Source: CAZJAD01 sp964543855 (GTDB lineage Bacteria; Electryoneota; RPQS01; DYHQ01). From it: DNA of 15,376 nucleotides. Shown piece after piece: positions 7,518 to 14,010 of this stretch; the first letter of the stretch is position 1; every line of letters starts with the position of its first letter. The DNA lies in NCBI GenBank assembly GCA_964543855.1, contig CAZJAD010000051.1, positions 1 to 15,376 of the forward strand, given 5' to 3'. The notes beneath the pieces were generated by a model that saw only the letters and a program-made list of their open reading frames with translations, did not search any database and was not told the DNA's origin. A program made the position numbers and the translations under genes.

Positions 7518-7545
7518 GAAGCTTTAAGCTCACGCTTGAAGCTTT
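7518..7545 (+). terminator. Strong hairpin between smg and topA (terminator or leader attenuator)
   Basis: AAGCTTTAAGC (7519-7529) pairs along all 11 positions with GCTTGAAGCTT (7534-7544), with one G-T wobble and a TCAC loop; a further G-T pair extends the base. Downstream is a short T-stretch interrupted by G (TTTTGCTCTCT), so it is only a moderate rho-independent terminator. It ends 19 nt before the topA ATG. That makes it either an smg terminator or a structure in the topA leader able to mask or attenuate topA. A T-run (7512-7517) on the upstream side would give a U-tail for opposite-strand transcription. Confidence 0.45.
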
Positions 7546-7564
7546 TGCTCTCTGAAAGGAATTC

Positions 7565-9805
7565 ATGGCGAAAAGCAGCGAGAAAAAAGCAACGAAACTG
7601 GTGATTGTTGAATCACCGGCCAAAGCGCGAACGATTAAGAAATATCTTGGCTCGGACTATGCCGTCCAGGCTTCCGTCGGCCATATTATCGATCTGCCCA
7701 AGCGGGCATTGGGCGTGGATGTCGACAACGGGTTTGCCCCGACCTATCAGGTCATCGAGGGCAAGGCGAGTGTCATCAATGCGCTCAAACGCAGTGCGAA
7801 AAAGGCCGGGGAAATCTTTATCGCCACGGACCCGGACCGAGAAGGCGAAGCCATCGCGTCTCATGTCGCAAAAGCTATTGAAATCGATAAGGGCCGCGTA
7901 CACCGCGTGCTCTTTAACGAAATAACCCCCGCGTCTGTGAAGAGAGCCTTGGCCAAGCCTGGTGAAATCGACCAGGCGAAGGTCGAAGCTCAGCAGGCCC
8001 GGCGCATCCTGGACAGGCTGGTCGGTTACCTGGTCTCGCCCATTATTCAGAAGATCATCGCCCGAGGAACTTCGGCCGGCCGGGTACAGTCCGTCGCCCT
8101 GCGCCTTATCTGCGAGCGGGAAGTCGAAATCCGTGCCTTTGTGCCTCAGGAATACTGGTCGATCACAGCGGACCTTCTGACCAAGAAGAAAGAGTCCTTC
8201 CAGGCCAAGCTCGTTCAATGGAAGGGCAAGAAGGTCAACATGGACATCAAGAACGAAGCCGAAGCGCAGAAGACTGTCGAAGCGCTTCAGAAAGAGGCTT
8301 TCGTTCTGACCGACTTGAAGAAAAAGAAGGTCAAGAGTACACCATCACCGCCCTACACAACGAGCACGCTCCAGCAGGACGCCGCGCGACGACTGAAATC
8401 ATCGAACCGACGCACGATGGGGACGGCCCAGGCGCTCTACGAGGGCGTGGAACTGGGTCGGGAAGGCCCCGTGGGCCTCATCACCTACATGCGCACCGAC
8501 TCAACACGAACGGCTCCCGAGGCGATCAAAGCTCTGCGCGAGTTCATCGCCGGGGAATTCGGCAAAGATTTCATGCCCGCCGAATCGCGAGTCTTCAAAA
8601 AGAGCAAACGGGCGCAGGAGGCTCACGAAGCCATTCGCCCGACGGATGTTCAGCGCAAGCCCGACCAGGTGAAGAAGTATCTGACCCCCGAGCAATTCAG
8701 GCTCTATCAGCTTATCTGGAATCGCTTCGTCGCCTCGCAGATGGCCGATGCGCTTTTCGAAAGCACGACCGCGACCATCAATGCAGGCCCGGGCGAGCTG
8801 CGTGCCATCGGCCGGCGAACGCTCTTCCGGGGGTACCAAGAGATTTACGCCGACCTGACAACCGAGGAAGACGAAGCCGCGCGGGAGCTGCCGGTGCTGA
8901 AGGTCGGCGAGACCTACAAGTTGGACAAACTGACGCCGAAACAGCATTTCACACAGCCGCCGCCTCGCTACAATGAAGGCTCTCTCGTCAAGGAGCTGGA
9001 CGAGTTGGGTATCGGCCGTCCGTCCACCTATGCGATGATTATCTCGACGCTCACCACTCGTCGCTATGTCGAGAAGGAGCAACAGCGCTTCTCTCCGACG
9101 GAACTTGGCGAGATCGTGAACAAGATTCTCGTCGGCCAGTTCCCCGATATCTTCAATGTCTCGTTCACGGCGAAGATGGAGGAAGAGCTGGATTCCATCG
9201 AGAACAAGGAAGTGGACTGGGTTCAGGTCGTCGAGGATTTTTACGAGCCGTTCCACGACTCGCTGGAGGCGGTGAAGGGCAAACGGGATGAGCTCCGTCG
9301 GCAGACCGAAGAAGTCACGGATCAGGTTTGCGAGAAGTGCGGCAGCCCCATGGTCATCAAATGGGGCCCTCACGGTCGATTCTTGGGCTGCTCAGCATTT
9401 CCGAAATGCAAGAACATCAAACCACTTCAACCTGCGCCCGAGCCGACCGACAAGGTCTGTCCCAAATGCGGCAAACCAATGGTTGTTCGGACCGGTCGCT
9501 ACGGCAAATTCCTGGGCTGTTCCGGCTACCCCGAATGCAGGACGATCCTGCCGCTCGATGAGGGTCTGGCCGTGGAGTGCCCGCGTCCGGGATGTGGGGG
9601 AACCGTCAGCCCGAAGCGCTCCAAGAAAGGACGCACCTTCTGGGGTTGCTCCAACTACCCGGACTGTGACTTCGTCTCTTCCCATCGGCCGATTCGTGAG
9701 GCGTGCGCGGCTTGTGGACATCCGTACATGGAAGAGCGAGTCGCGAAGGGAGGAACTTTCAAAGTCTGTCCGTCGTGCAAAACCAAGGTGGCGGTGGAAA
9801 CCTGA
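7565..9805 (+). CDS. topA: DNA topoisomerase I (type IA)
   Basis: The 746-residue enzyme relaxes negative supercoils through a 5'-phosphotyrosyl intermediate. The start ATG at 7565 follows GAAAGGA. The Toprim domain begins KLVIVESPAKARTIKKYLG (Glu16) and carries the acidic triad in ATDPDREGE (Asp89, Asp91, Glu93). The catalytic tyrosine is Tyr308 in GLITYMRTDST, with Arg310 beside it. LDELGIGRPSTYA further on is a family signature. From about residue 589 the tail holds four cysteine modules. Two are classical C-x2-C...G-C-S-x-(F/Y)-P-x-C ribbons, the third begins with C-x4-C, and a fourth compact set ends CPSCKTKV near the C-terminus. These contact single-stranded DNA and RNA polymerase in known TopA proteins. 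topA is followed 7 nt later by xerC. Confidence 0.96.
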   Translation: MAKSSEKKATKLVIVESPAKARTIKKYLGSDYAVQASVGHIIDLPKRALGVDVDNGFAPTYQVIEGKASVINALKRSAKKAGEIFIATDPDREGEAIASHVAKAIEIDKGRVHRVLFNEITPASVKRALAKPGEIDQAKVEAQQARRILDRLVGYLVSPIIQKIIARGTSAGRVQSVALRLICEREVEIRAFVPQEYWSITADLLTKKKESFQAKLVQWKGKKVNMDIKNEAEAQKTVEALQKEAFVLTDLKKKKVKSTPSPPYTTSTLQQDAARRLKSSNRRTMGTAQALYEGVELGREGPVGLITYMRTDSTRTAPEAIKALREFIAGEFGKDFMPAESRVFKKSKRAQEAHEAIRPTDVQRKPDQVKKYLTPEQFRLYQLIWNRFVASQMADALFESTTATINAGPGELRAIGRRTLFRGYQEIYADLTTEEDEAARELPVLKVGETYKLDKLTPKQHFTQPPPRYNEGSLVKELDELGIGRPSTYAMIISTLTTRRYVEKEQQRFSPTELGEIVNKILVGQFPDIFNVSFTAKMEEELDSIENKEVDWVQVVEDFYEPFHDSLEAVKGKRDELRRQTEEVTDQVCEKCGSPMVIKWGPHGRFLGCSAFPKCKNIKPLQPAPEPTDKVCPKCGKPMVVRTGRYGKFLGCSGYPECRTILPLDEGLAVECPRPGCGGTVSPKRSKKGRTFWGCSNYPDCDFVSSHRPIREACAACGHPYMEERVAKGGTFKVCPSCKTKVAVET

Positions 9806-9812
9806 ACTTCTC

Positions 9813-10727
9813 ATGAAGTCTCTGGGTGAACTCAGCACCGATTTTCTCCTCGATCTCAGTCGACACCGCGGGCTTAGCCCCCGGACAGTGGAAGCCTACG
9901 GCCGAGACATCCGCCAGTACCTCGAGTTCCTCGACGAGATCGGGCAGCGCACTGAGGCGCCGCACGAGCTGCTGACCACGGATTTGGTGCGGGAGTTTCT
10001 GGCGGTTCTTCTCACAGTGCCGCTCTCGCGCCGATCCATCGCCCGCAAAATGGCGGCGCTGAAAGCCTTCGGTCATTTCCTCGTGCGAAGCGAAGTGCTC
10101 GAGGCCAATCCCGTCAGCGCCATCCGCGCGCCCCGCATCCCTCCGCATCTCCCGGCTACCCTTTCGTCGCGGCAGCTCCTTGCGCTGCTCGAATCACCCT
10201 GTGGCGAAGATTTCGTTTCCTGCCGCGACCGCGCGTTGCTCGAACTCCTCTATGGAGCGGGAATTCGCGTTTCCGAACTCACCGCTCTGACCCTCGGCCG
10301 CTTGGATTTGGGCAGCACGACGGTGCGCGTGATGGGCAAAGGCGGTCGCGAGCGCCTCTGTCCCTTCGGCAAAGCAGCGGCGCAGCGGCTCAAGACTTAT
10401 CTGGCACGCCGGCAGGCTCACCTGGCGACCCTCGAAAAGCCGGACCCGGGCGTCGTCTTTCTGTCGAATCGCGGCCAGCCGATCTCGCGCTTCCGTGTTT
10501 ATCGCATTGTGAAGCACGAGCTCTCGAAGATTGCAGGCGGAAGCGGCCTGTCGCCGCATCTGCTCCGGCATTGCTTTGCCACGCATCTCCTCGACGGTGG
10601 CGCCGATCTGCTCGCGATCAAAGAACTGCTGGGCCATCGCCGCATTTCAACAACGCAAATCTACACGAAAGTCTCCATGGAAAGGCTCGTCCGAGCCTAT
10701 GACCAGGCGCATCCTCGCGCACACTGA
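9813..10727 (+). CDS. xerC: Tyrosine recombinase XerC/XerD family
   Basis: The start ATG at 9813, 7 nt after the topA stop, gives 304 residues, the usual Xer length. The open frame extends upstream inside topA, but that part is not protein-like. The N-terminal SAM-like core-binding domain (about 1-100) contains GLSPRTVEAYGRDIRQYLEF. The catalytic domain has every active-site residue: Arg152 (GAGIRVSEL), Lys176 (MGKGGRER), His249 and Arg252 (PHLLRH), His275 (LGHRRIS) and nucleophile Tyr284 (IYTKVS). Xer proteins resolve chromosome dimers at dif with FtsK. The topA-xerC neighbourhood is typical of housekeeping XerC in several phyla, often with trmFO and hslVU, which are absent here. XerC versus XerD cannot be settled from one gene. 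Nothing suggests a phage or integron integrase. Confidence 0.9.
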   Translation: MKSLGELSTDFLLDLSRHRGLSPRTVEAYGRDIRQYLEFLDEIGQRTEAPHELLTTDLVREFLAVLLTVPLSRRSIARKMAALKAFGHFLVRSEVLEANPVSAIRAPRIPPHLPATLSSRQLLALLESPCGEDFVSCRDRALLELLYGAGIRVSELTALTLGRLDLGSTTVRVMGKGGRERLCPFGKAAAQRLKTYLARRQAHLATLEKPDPGVVFLSNRGQPISRFRVYRIVKHELSKIAGGSGLSPHLLRHCFATHLLDGGADLLAIKELLGHRRISTTQIYTKVSMERLVRAYDQAHPRAH

Positions 10728-10795
10728 GCGGACGCGAGAGCCGTCGGGTCGCTTTGCGTTAGGATTAGACGGACGGAATCACAAAAGAGGAAGGA

Positions 10796-11092
10796 ATGGC
10801 GATGAGGACAAACATTTCCGCGCGGCATTTCAAAGTGACTGAGGACCTCAAAGAATATGCTCGCCGGGAAACGCAACGCCTGACTCGTTATTTCGATGGT
10901 ATCATTGATTGCAACATAGAACTCTCGTATCAGAAGGAGAACAAAACCAGCGAGATCGCGCTGACCGTTCATGGGAGTCTTCTGAAAGCGACGGAAACCT
11001 CGGACGATTTCAAGAAGTCCATCGCGGTATCCGTCGACAAATTGGAACAGCAGTTGCGGAAGTATAAGGGCAAACTGCGAAACAAACACTGA
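10796..11092 (+). CDS. hpf: Ribosome hibernation promoting factor, short form (HPF/YfiA family)
   Basis: The 98-residue protein (MAMRTNISARHFKVTEDLKEYAR at its start) has the family pattern. It opens with a strand containing I-S-x-R-H-F, a helix K-E-Y-A-R-R-E, then L-x-R-Y-F-D-G-I-I-D-C-N-I-E-L and a second amphipathic helix (SIAVSVDKLEQQLRKYKGKLR). It binds the 30S decoding region and helps idle ribosomes form inactive dimers. It lacks the C-terminal dimerisation domain of long HPF, so it is the short type. A GAGGAAGG site (10787-10794) could serve ATG 10796 or 10802; either choice changes only two residues. hprK follows after 14 nt, a known neighbourhood (hpf near PTS-Ntr/hprK). No rpoN or ptsN is seen here. 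Confidence 0.92.
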   Translation: MAMRTNISARHFKVTEDLKEYARRETQRLTRYFDGIIDCNIELSYQKENKTSEIALTVHGSLLKATETSDDFKKSIAVSVDKLEQQLRKYKGKLRNKH

Positions 11093-11106
11093 AACTTGGA
11101 GCACAA

Positions 11107-12075
11107 GTGGATCGGCTGCAAGTTGGCGCTTTTTACCAAGATGGCCGGGAAAGGCTGCAACTCGAACTGGCCAACTCACCCGAGGGCCTGACCCGGTTCA
11201 TCACCCAAAAAAACCTGCACAGGCCCGGACTCGCTCTGGCAGGGTTCCTGGAGCTTTTTGCCTATGATCGCGTGCAGATTCTGGGAAACACCGAGATTCA
11301 CTTCCTGAAGAGCCTGGACGACGACATACTCGCCAAGAGCCTGAATCAGTTCTTCTCATATGAGATACCATGTGTTATAGTCAGCGCCTCGGGCTCGTTC
11401 CCACCCGAACTGCCGCGCATCGCGGACGGGCGCGGGATAAGCGTTTTTGTCTCGAAGCTCTCCACGACCGAACTCTCACAGTTGCTCTCGGATTATCTCG
11501 ACGATAAGTTCGCCCCATCGGTCGCCGTCCACGGCTCGCTCGTGGATGTCTATGGCACGGGGCTACTTTTTACGGGTCGCAGCGGCATCGGCAAATCAGA
11601 AATCGCGCTCGATCTGGTCGAACGCGGCCATCGCCTGGTCTCGGACGATGTCGTGACCCTCATCAAGAAGGCCGAAGGCGTGCTCGTCGGCACCGGATCG
11701 GAAATGCTCAAGCACTTCATGGAAATTCGAGGCGTGGGCATCATCGATGTTAGGCAGATGTTCGGCGTCCGGGCCATCCGCCTCCAGAAGCGTGTCGAAA
11801 CCGAGGTCGAACTCGTGGATTGGGACAAGGAGCAGGATTACGAACGCCTGGGAATGGAAGACCAGACCAAGAGCTACCTTGGCGTCGAAATCCCCTATAT
11901 CCGCCTCCCAATCTACCCGGGCAAGAATGTCACCGTCATCGCCGAGACCATTGCCCTGAATCTTCACCTCAGGGTCTACGGTTTCCATCCGGCGAAGGAC
12001 TTCAGCCGAGCTTTGACAGCAAGCATTCTCGATAAGTCGCGCGTCCGCTCCTATCTGGAGAAGGACTACGAGTGA
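11107..12075 (+). CDS. hprK: HPr kinase/phosphorylase
   Basis: The start is GTG 11107, with GGAG 5 nt upstream, giving 322 residues, the normal length. HprK phosphorylates and dephosphorylates a serine of HPr in response to metabolites. The N-terminal domain (about 1-130) is followed by the catalytic domain. His142 in VHGSLVD is at the position of the conserved catalytic histidine. The P-loop GRSGIGKS covers residues 157-164, and LVSDDVV follows. The family signature MEIRGVGIIDVRQMFG spans about 205-220, with YIRLPIYPGKNVTVIAE (about 264-280) after it. All motifs look intact, so an active enzyme is expected. Its substrate HPr is not encoded in this window. It lies between hpf and the PTS EIIA with spacings of 14 and 13 nt, so it is almost certainly co-transcribed with both. 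Confidence 0.94.
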   Translation: MDRLQVGAFYQDGRERLQLELANSPEGLTRFITQKNLHRPGLALAGFLELFAYDRVQILGNTEIHFLKSLDDDILAKSLNQFFSYEIPCVIVSASGSFPPELPRIADGRGISVFVSKLSTTELSQLLSDYLDDKFAPSVAVHGSLVDVYGTGLLFTGRSGIGKSEIALDLVERGHRLVSDDVVTLIKKAEGVLVGTGSEMLKHFMEIRGVGIIDVRQMFGVRAIRLQKRVETEVELVDWDKEQDYERLGMEDQTKSYLGVEIPYIRLPIYPGKNVTVIAETIALNLHLRVYGFHPAKDFSRALTASILDKSRVRSYLEKDYE

Positions 12076-12088
12076 GTGGGATTCCGAC

Positions 12089-12463
12089 ATGGTGCATGCC
12101 TTGATCATCACGCACGGTTTGCTCGGCGCTGAGCTCTTGAAATGTGCTGAATCGCTCCTGGGGCCGCAGGACGGCGTCGAGGTCATCACCAATGAAGGCA
12201 AGGACCTTGAAGGACTCTCCAAACTGGTTGCATCCTGTGTCCGCGCGGGAGAAGACACGATTCTTTTCGCGGATTTCTGTGGGGGATCGCCCTATGTCGC
12301 ATGTCGCCGTGCCGGCGAAAATGCCCGGCGTCTGGCCATTATCAGCGGTGTGAATCTGCCCATGCTGACCTCCTTCTTCACCAAGCGCGGAACGATGAGC
12401 TTCACCGAGCTCATTCGCACGGTTCGCGATGATGGCCTTCGGGGCATTCAACTGATTCCCTAA
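12089..12463 (+). CDS. PTS EIIA component, mannose/fructose family
   Basis: The 124-residue protein fits the single-domain EIIA-Man fold. The first strand MVHALIITHG places His9 at the phosphorylation site, equivalent to His10 of E. coli ManX. LFADFCGGSPYV supplies the conserved acidic residue (Asp62) and G-G-(S/T)-P loop, and IISGVNLPMLTSFF is the family's G-x-N-L-P-M motif. It should accept phosphate from phospho-HPr and pass it to the EIIB encoded next door. Only the A domain is present; in E. coli it is fused to B. No EIIC or EIID permease gene is visible, so a regulatory rather than transport role is likely. DhaM-type EIIA is an alternative but usually occurs with dhaK/dhaL. Confidence 0.9.
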   Translation: MVHALIITHGLLGAELLKCAESLLGPQDGVEVITNEGKDLEGLSKLVASCVRAGEDTILFADFCGGSPYVACRRAGENARRLAIISGVNLPMLTSFFTKRGTMSFTELIRTVRDDGLRGIQLIP

Positions 12464-12481
12464 CAGATCTGCTATCTCTCG

Positions 12482-12982
12482 ATGCTATCGATTATCTCTC
12501 TGCGTAAGAAAGGACTCACTTTTCCGCTGGTCCGCGTGGACGACCGGCTGCTCCACGGCCAGATCGTCGTCGGATGGGCACAGGCATTGCATCTGAATCA
12601 ACTGGTTGTAGCATCCGACCGCGTCGTCAGCGATTCGGTTTTGGCCGGAACGATCCGCGCCTTGATTCCGTCGGAGATGAAAGGCGATGTCGTCAAGCTG
12701 CAAACGGCCGCGGATGAGTGGCGCAAGGGAGAACTCAATCACAGCCGCTCGATGATTCTTCTGGAGCATCCCGTCGACGCACTCAAACTCATTCGACTGG
12801 GAGCCCCGATGAAAGTGCTCACGCTGGGCGGCATGCACTTCCGCGAAGACCGCCGCGAGTATTTGCCCTACATCTACCTCTCGGATTGGGACGAGGCGGC
12901 ACTCCGCGAGATTCGACAGGCGGGCGTTGCCATTTTCTGTCAAGATCTGCCGGCAACCAGGCCCGTCCCCTATAACGGGTGA
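12482..12982 (+). CDS. PTS EIIB component, mannose/sorbose family
   Basis: The 166-residue protein contains VRVDDRLLHGQIVVGWAQAL near the N-terminus, with His25 as the expected phosphorylation site of EIIB-Man/Sor. It continues with LVVASDRVVSDSVLAG and LGGMHFREDRREYLPYIYLS, both regular family features, so it looks functional. The start is uncertain: ATG 12482 has no good ribosome-binding site, and a short extension of about 13 residues precedes the conserved core. No better in-frame ATG or GTG lies before the core. It follows EIIA by 18 nt and precedes the MlaD gene by 6 nt. The sugar-binding and channel subunits EIIC/EIID, which normally follow EIIB, are replaced here by the MCE-domain gene. 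Confidence 0.9.
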   Translation: MLSIISLRKKGLTFPLVRVDDRLLHGQIVVGWAQALHLNQLVVASDRVVSDSVLAGTIRALIPSEMKGDVVKLQTAADEWRKGELNHSRSMILLEHPVDALKLIRLGAPMKVLTLGGMHFREDRREYLPYIYLSDWDEAALREIRQAGVAIFCQDLPATRPVPYNG

Positions 12983-12988
12983 GGAATA

Positions 12989-13882
12989 ATGGACAATCGC
13001 TCTACAGAAATCAAAGTAGGTCTCGCCGTTCTGGCCGCTTTTGTTATCCTGGTCGTCGGCATCATGTGGGGCAAAGGCATTAAGCTGCGTAGCGAGCGCT
13101 ATCCCATCGTCGTCCATTTCCAGAATATCGGTGGGCTGGAAAACGGAGCGCTCGTGCTGGTCAACGGCGTGCCGAAGGGCAAAGTCCGGCGCGTCACGCT
13201 GGCACCCGATCATGTTGAAGTACAGTGTCTCATCGATAAGGATGTCCGCATCCTGAGTGACTACCGGATCACTATCGAGACCGTGCAGCTCATGAGCGGC
13301 AAAGTCGTCGCGATCTATCCCGGCACCGACGGGCAGGAGGTGAACACCGACTTGCCCTTGCGAGGACTCCCGACCTTCGGCATTTCCGAGGTCGTTGCTC
13401 TTATCGATGAGTTCTCCCTCGATTTCAAAAAGGTTCTGGGGAACTTGAACTCCCTCGTCGTCAACTTGGACAAGATTGCGGGCGATTCCGCCAACCAGGT
13501 GCACGTCTCCCGCTCGCTGGCGAATCTCGACCGAGGCAGTGCTGCGGCGGCACAGTGGATAACCGAGAATCGCGAGTCGCTAACTCACTCCATTGCGCAT
13601 CTCGAAGGAACCCTCGCCTCTCTGAAGACGCTGGTCGAACACAGCGAGAGCAAGATCGACCAGTCGCTGGCGCGCTTCGACAGTGCGTCCGCTGAGTTGC
13701 AGGCCTTGGCCAGTGACTTGCGCGCCGTCACCAGTGATCTGCGTGAAGGCAAAGGCACACTGGGGCAACTCATCACCGATCCCGAACTCTACGAGCGTCT
13801 CAGCACAACCACGGCGAGCCTCGACTCGCTGATCCAGAAAATTCGCAAGCGCGGCCTCACGACCCGCATCGTTCTCTTCTAA
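12989..13882 (+). CDS. MCE/MlaD family protein, probable lipid-transport substrate-binding component
   Basis: The 297-residue protein starts at ATG 12989 behind GAGGA. It has a short cytoplasmic N-terminus (MDNRSTEIKVG), one transmembrane helix (about residues 9-28) and an MCE domain (about 37-115: VHFQNIGGLENGALVLVNGV, then KGKVRRVTL and LMSGKVVAIYPG). A long periplasmic helical, coiled-coil-like tail follows (about 150-285) with GKGTLGQLITDPELYERL, a motif seen in many MlaD-like proteins. MlaD hexamers carry phospholipids between membranes together with MlaE permease and MlaF ATPase. Neither gene is seen nearby upstream, and the next downstream gene is unrelated. It appears to be the last gene of the hpf-hprK-PTS operon; that link is by position only. 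Confidence 0.88.
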   Translation: MDNRSTEIKVGLAVLAAFVILVVGIMWGKGIKLRSERYPIVVHFQNIGGLENGALVLVNGVPKGKVRRVTLAPDHVEVQCLIDKDVRILSDYRITIETVQLMSGKVVAIYPGTDGQEVNTDLPLRGLPTFGISEVVALIDEFSLDFKKVLGNLNSLVVNLDKIAGDSANQVHVSRSLANLDRGSAAAAQWITENRESLTHSIAHLEGTLASLKTLVEHSESKIDQSLARFDSASAELQALASDLRAVTSDLREGKGTLGQLITDPELYERLSTTTASLDSLIQKIRKRGLTTRIVLF

Positions 13883-14010
13883 TCTGAAAATACCTCCCCT
13901 CGCTTCAACTTACCCACGACTGTGAGGGCTTGAAAAGCGCAATTCACTCCGATTCCTCTTACACGCGCAAGAAACCGCTTCCCGCACTGAGACTCGTAGG
14001 AGGACCAATC

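Noticed and set aside
9288..9812. Upstream extension of the xerC frame inside topA
   Set aside because: It overlaps the conserved zinc ribbons of topA and has no protein-like pattern. The Xer family start matches ATG 9813.
9813..10727. Mobile-element or phage integrase
   Set aside because: The protein has housekeeping Xer length and motifs, directly follows topA in a conserved context, and no att site, tRNA or cargo gene is present.
12473..12500. Direct repeat TATCTCTC at 12473-12480 and 12493-12500 around the EIIB start
   Set aside because: Two short copies 20 bp apart are compatible with chance, and the second lies in coding sequence. No operator or attachment site is supported.
13883..14010. 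Promoter before the beta-helix gene (TTGAAA at 13930)
   Set aside because: No acceptable -10 box is found 16-18 nt downstream, so only the ribosome-binding site before 14011 is supported.
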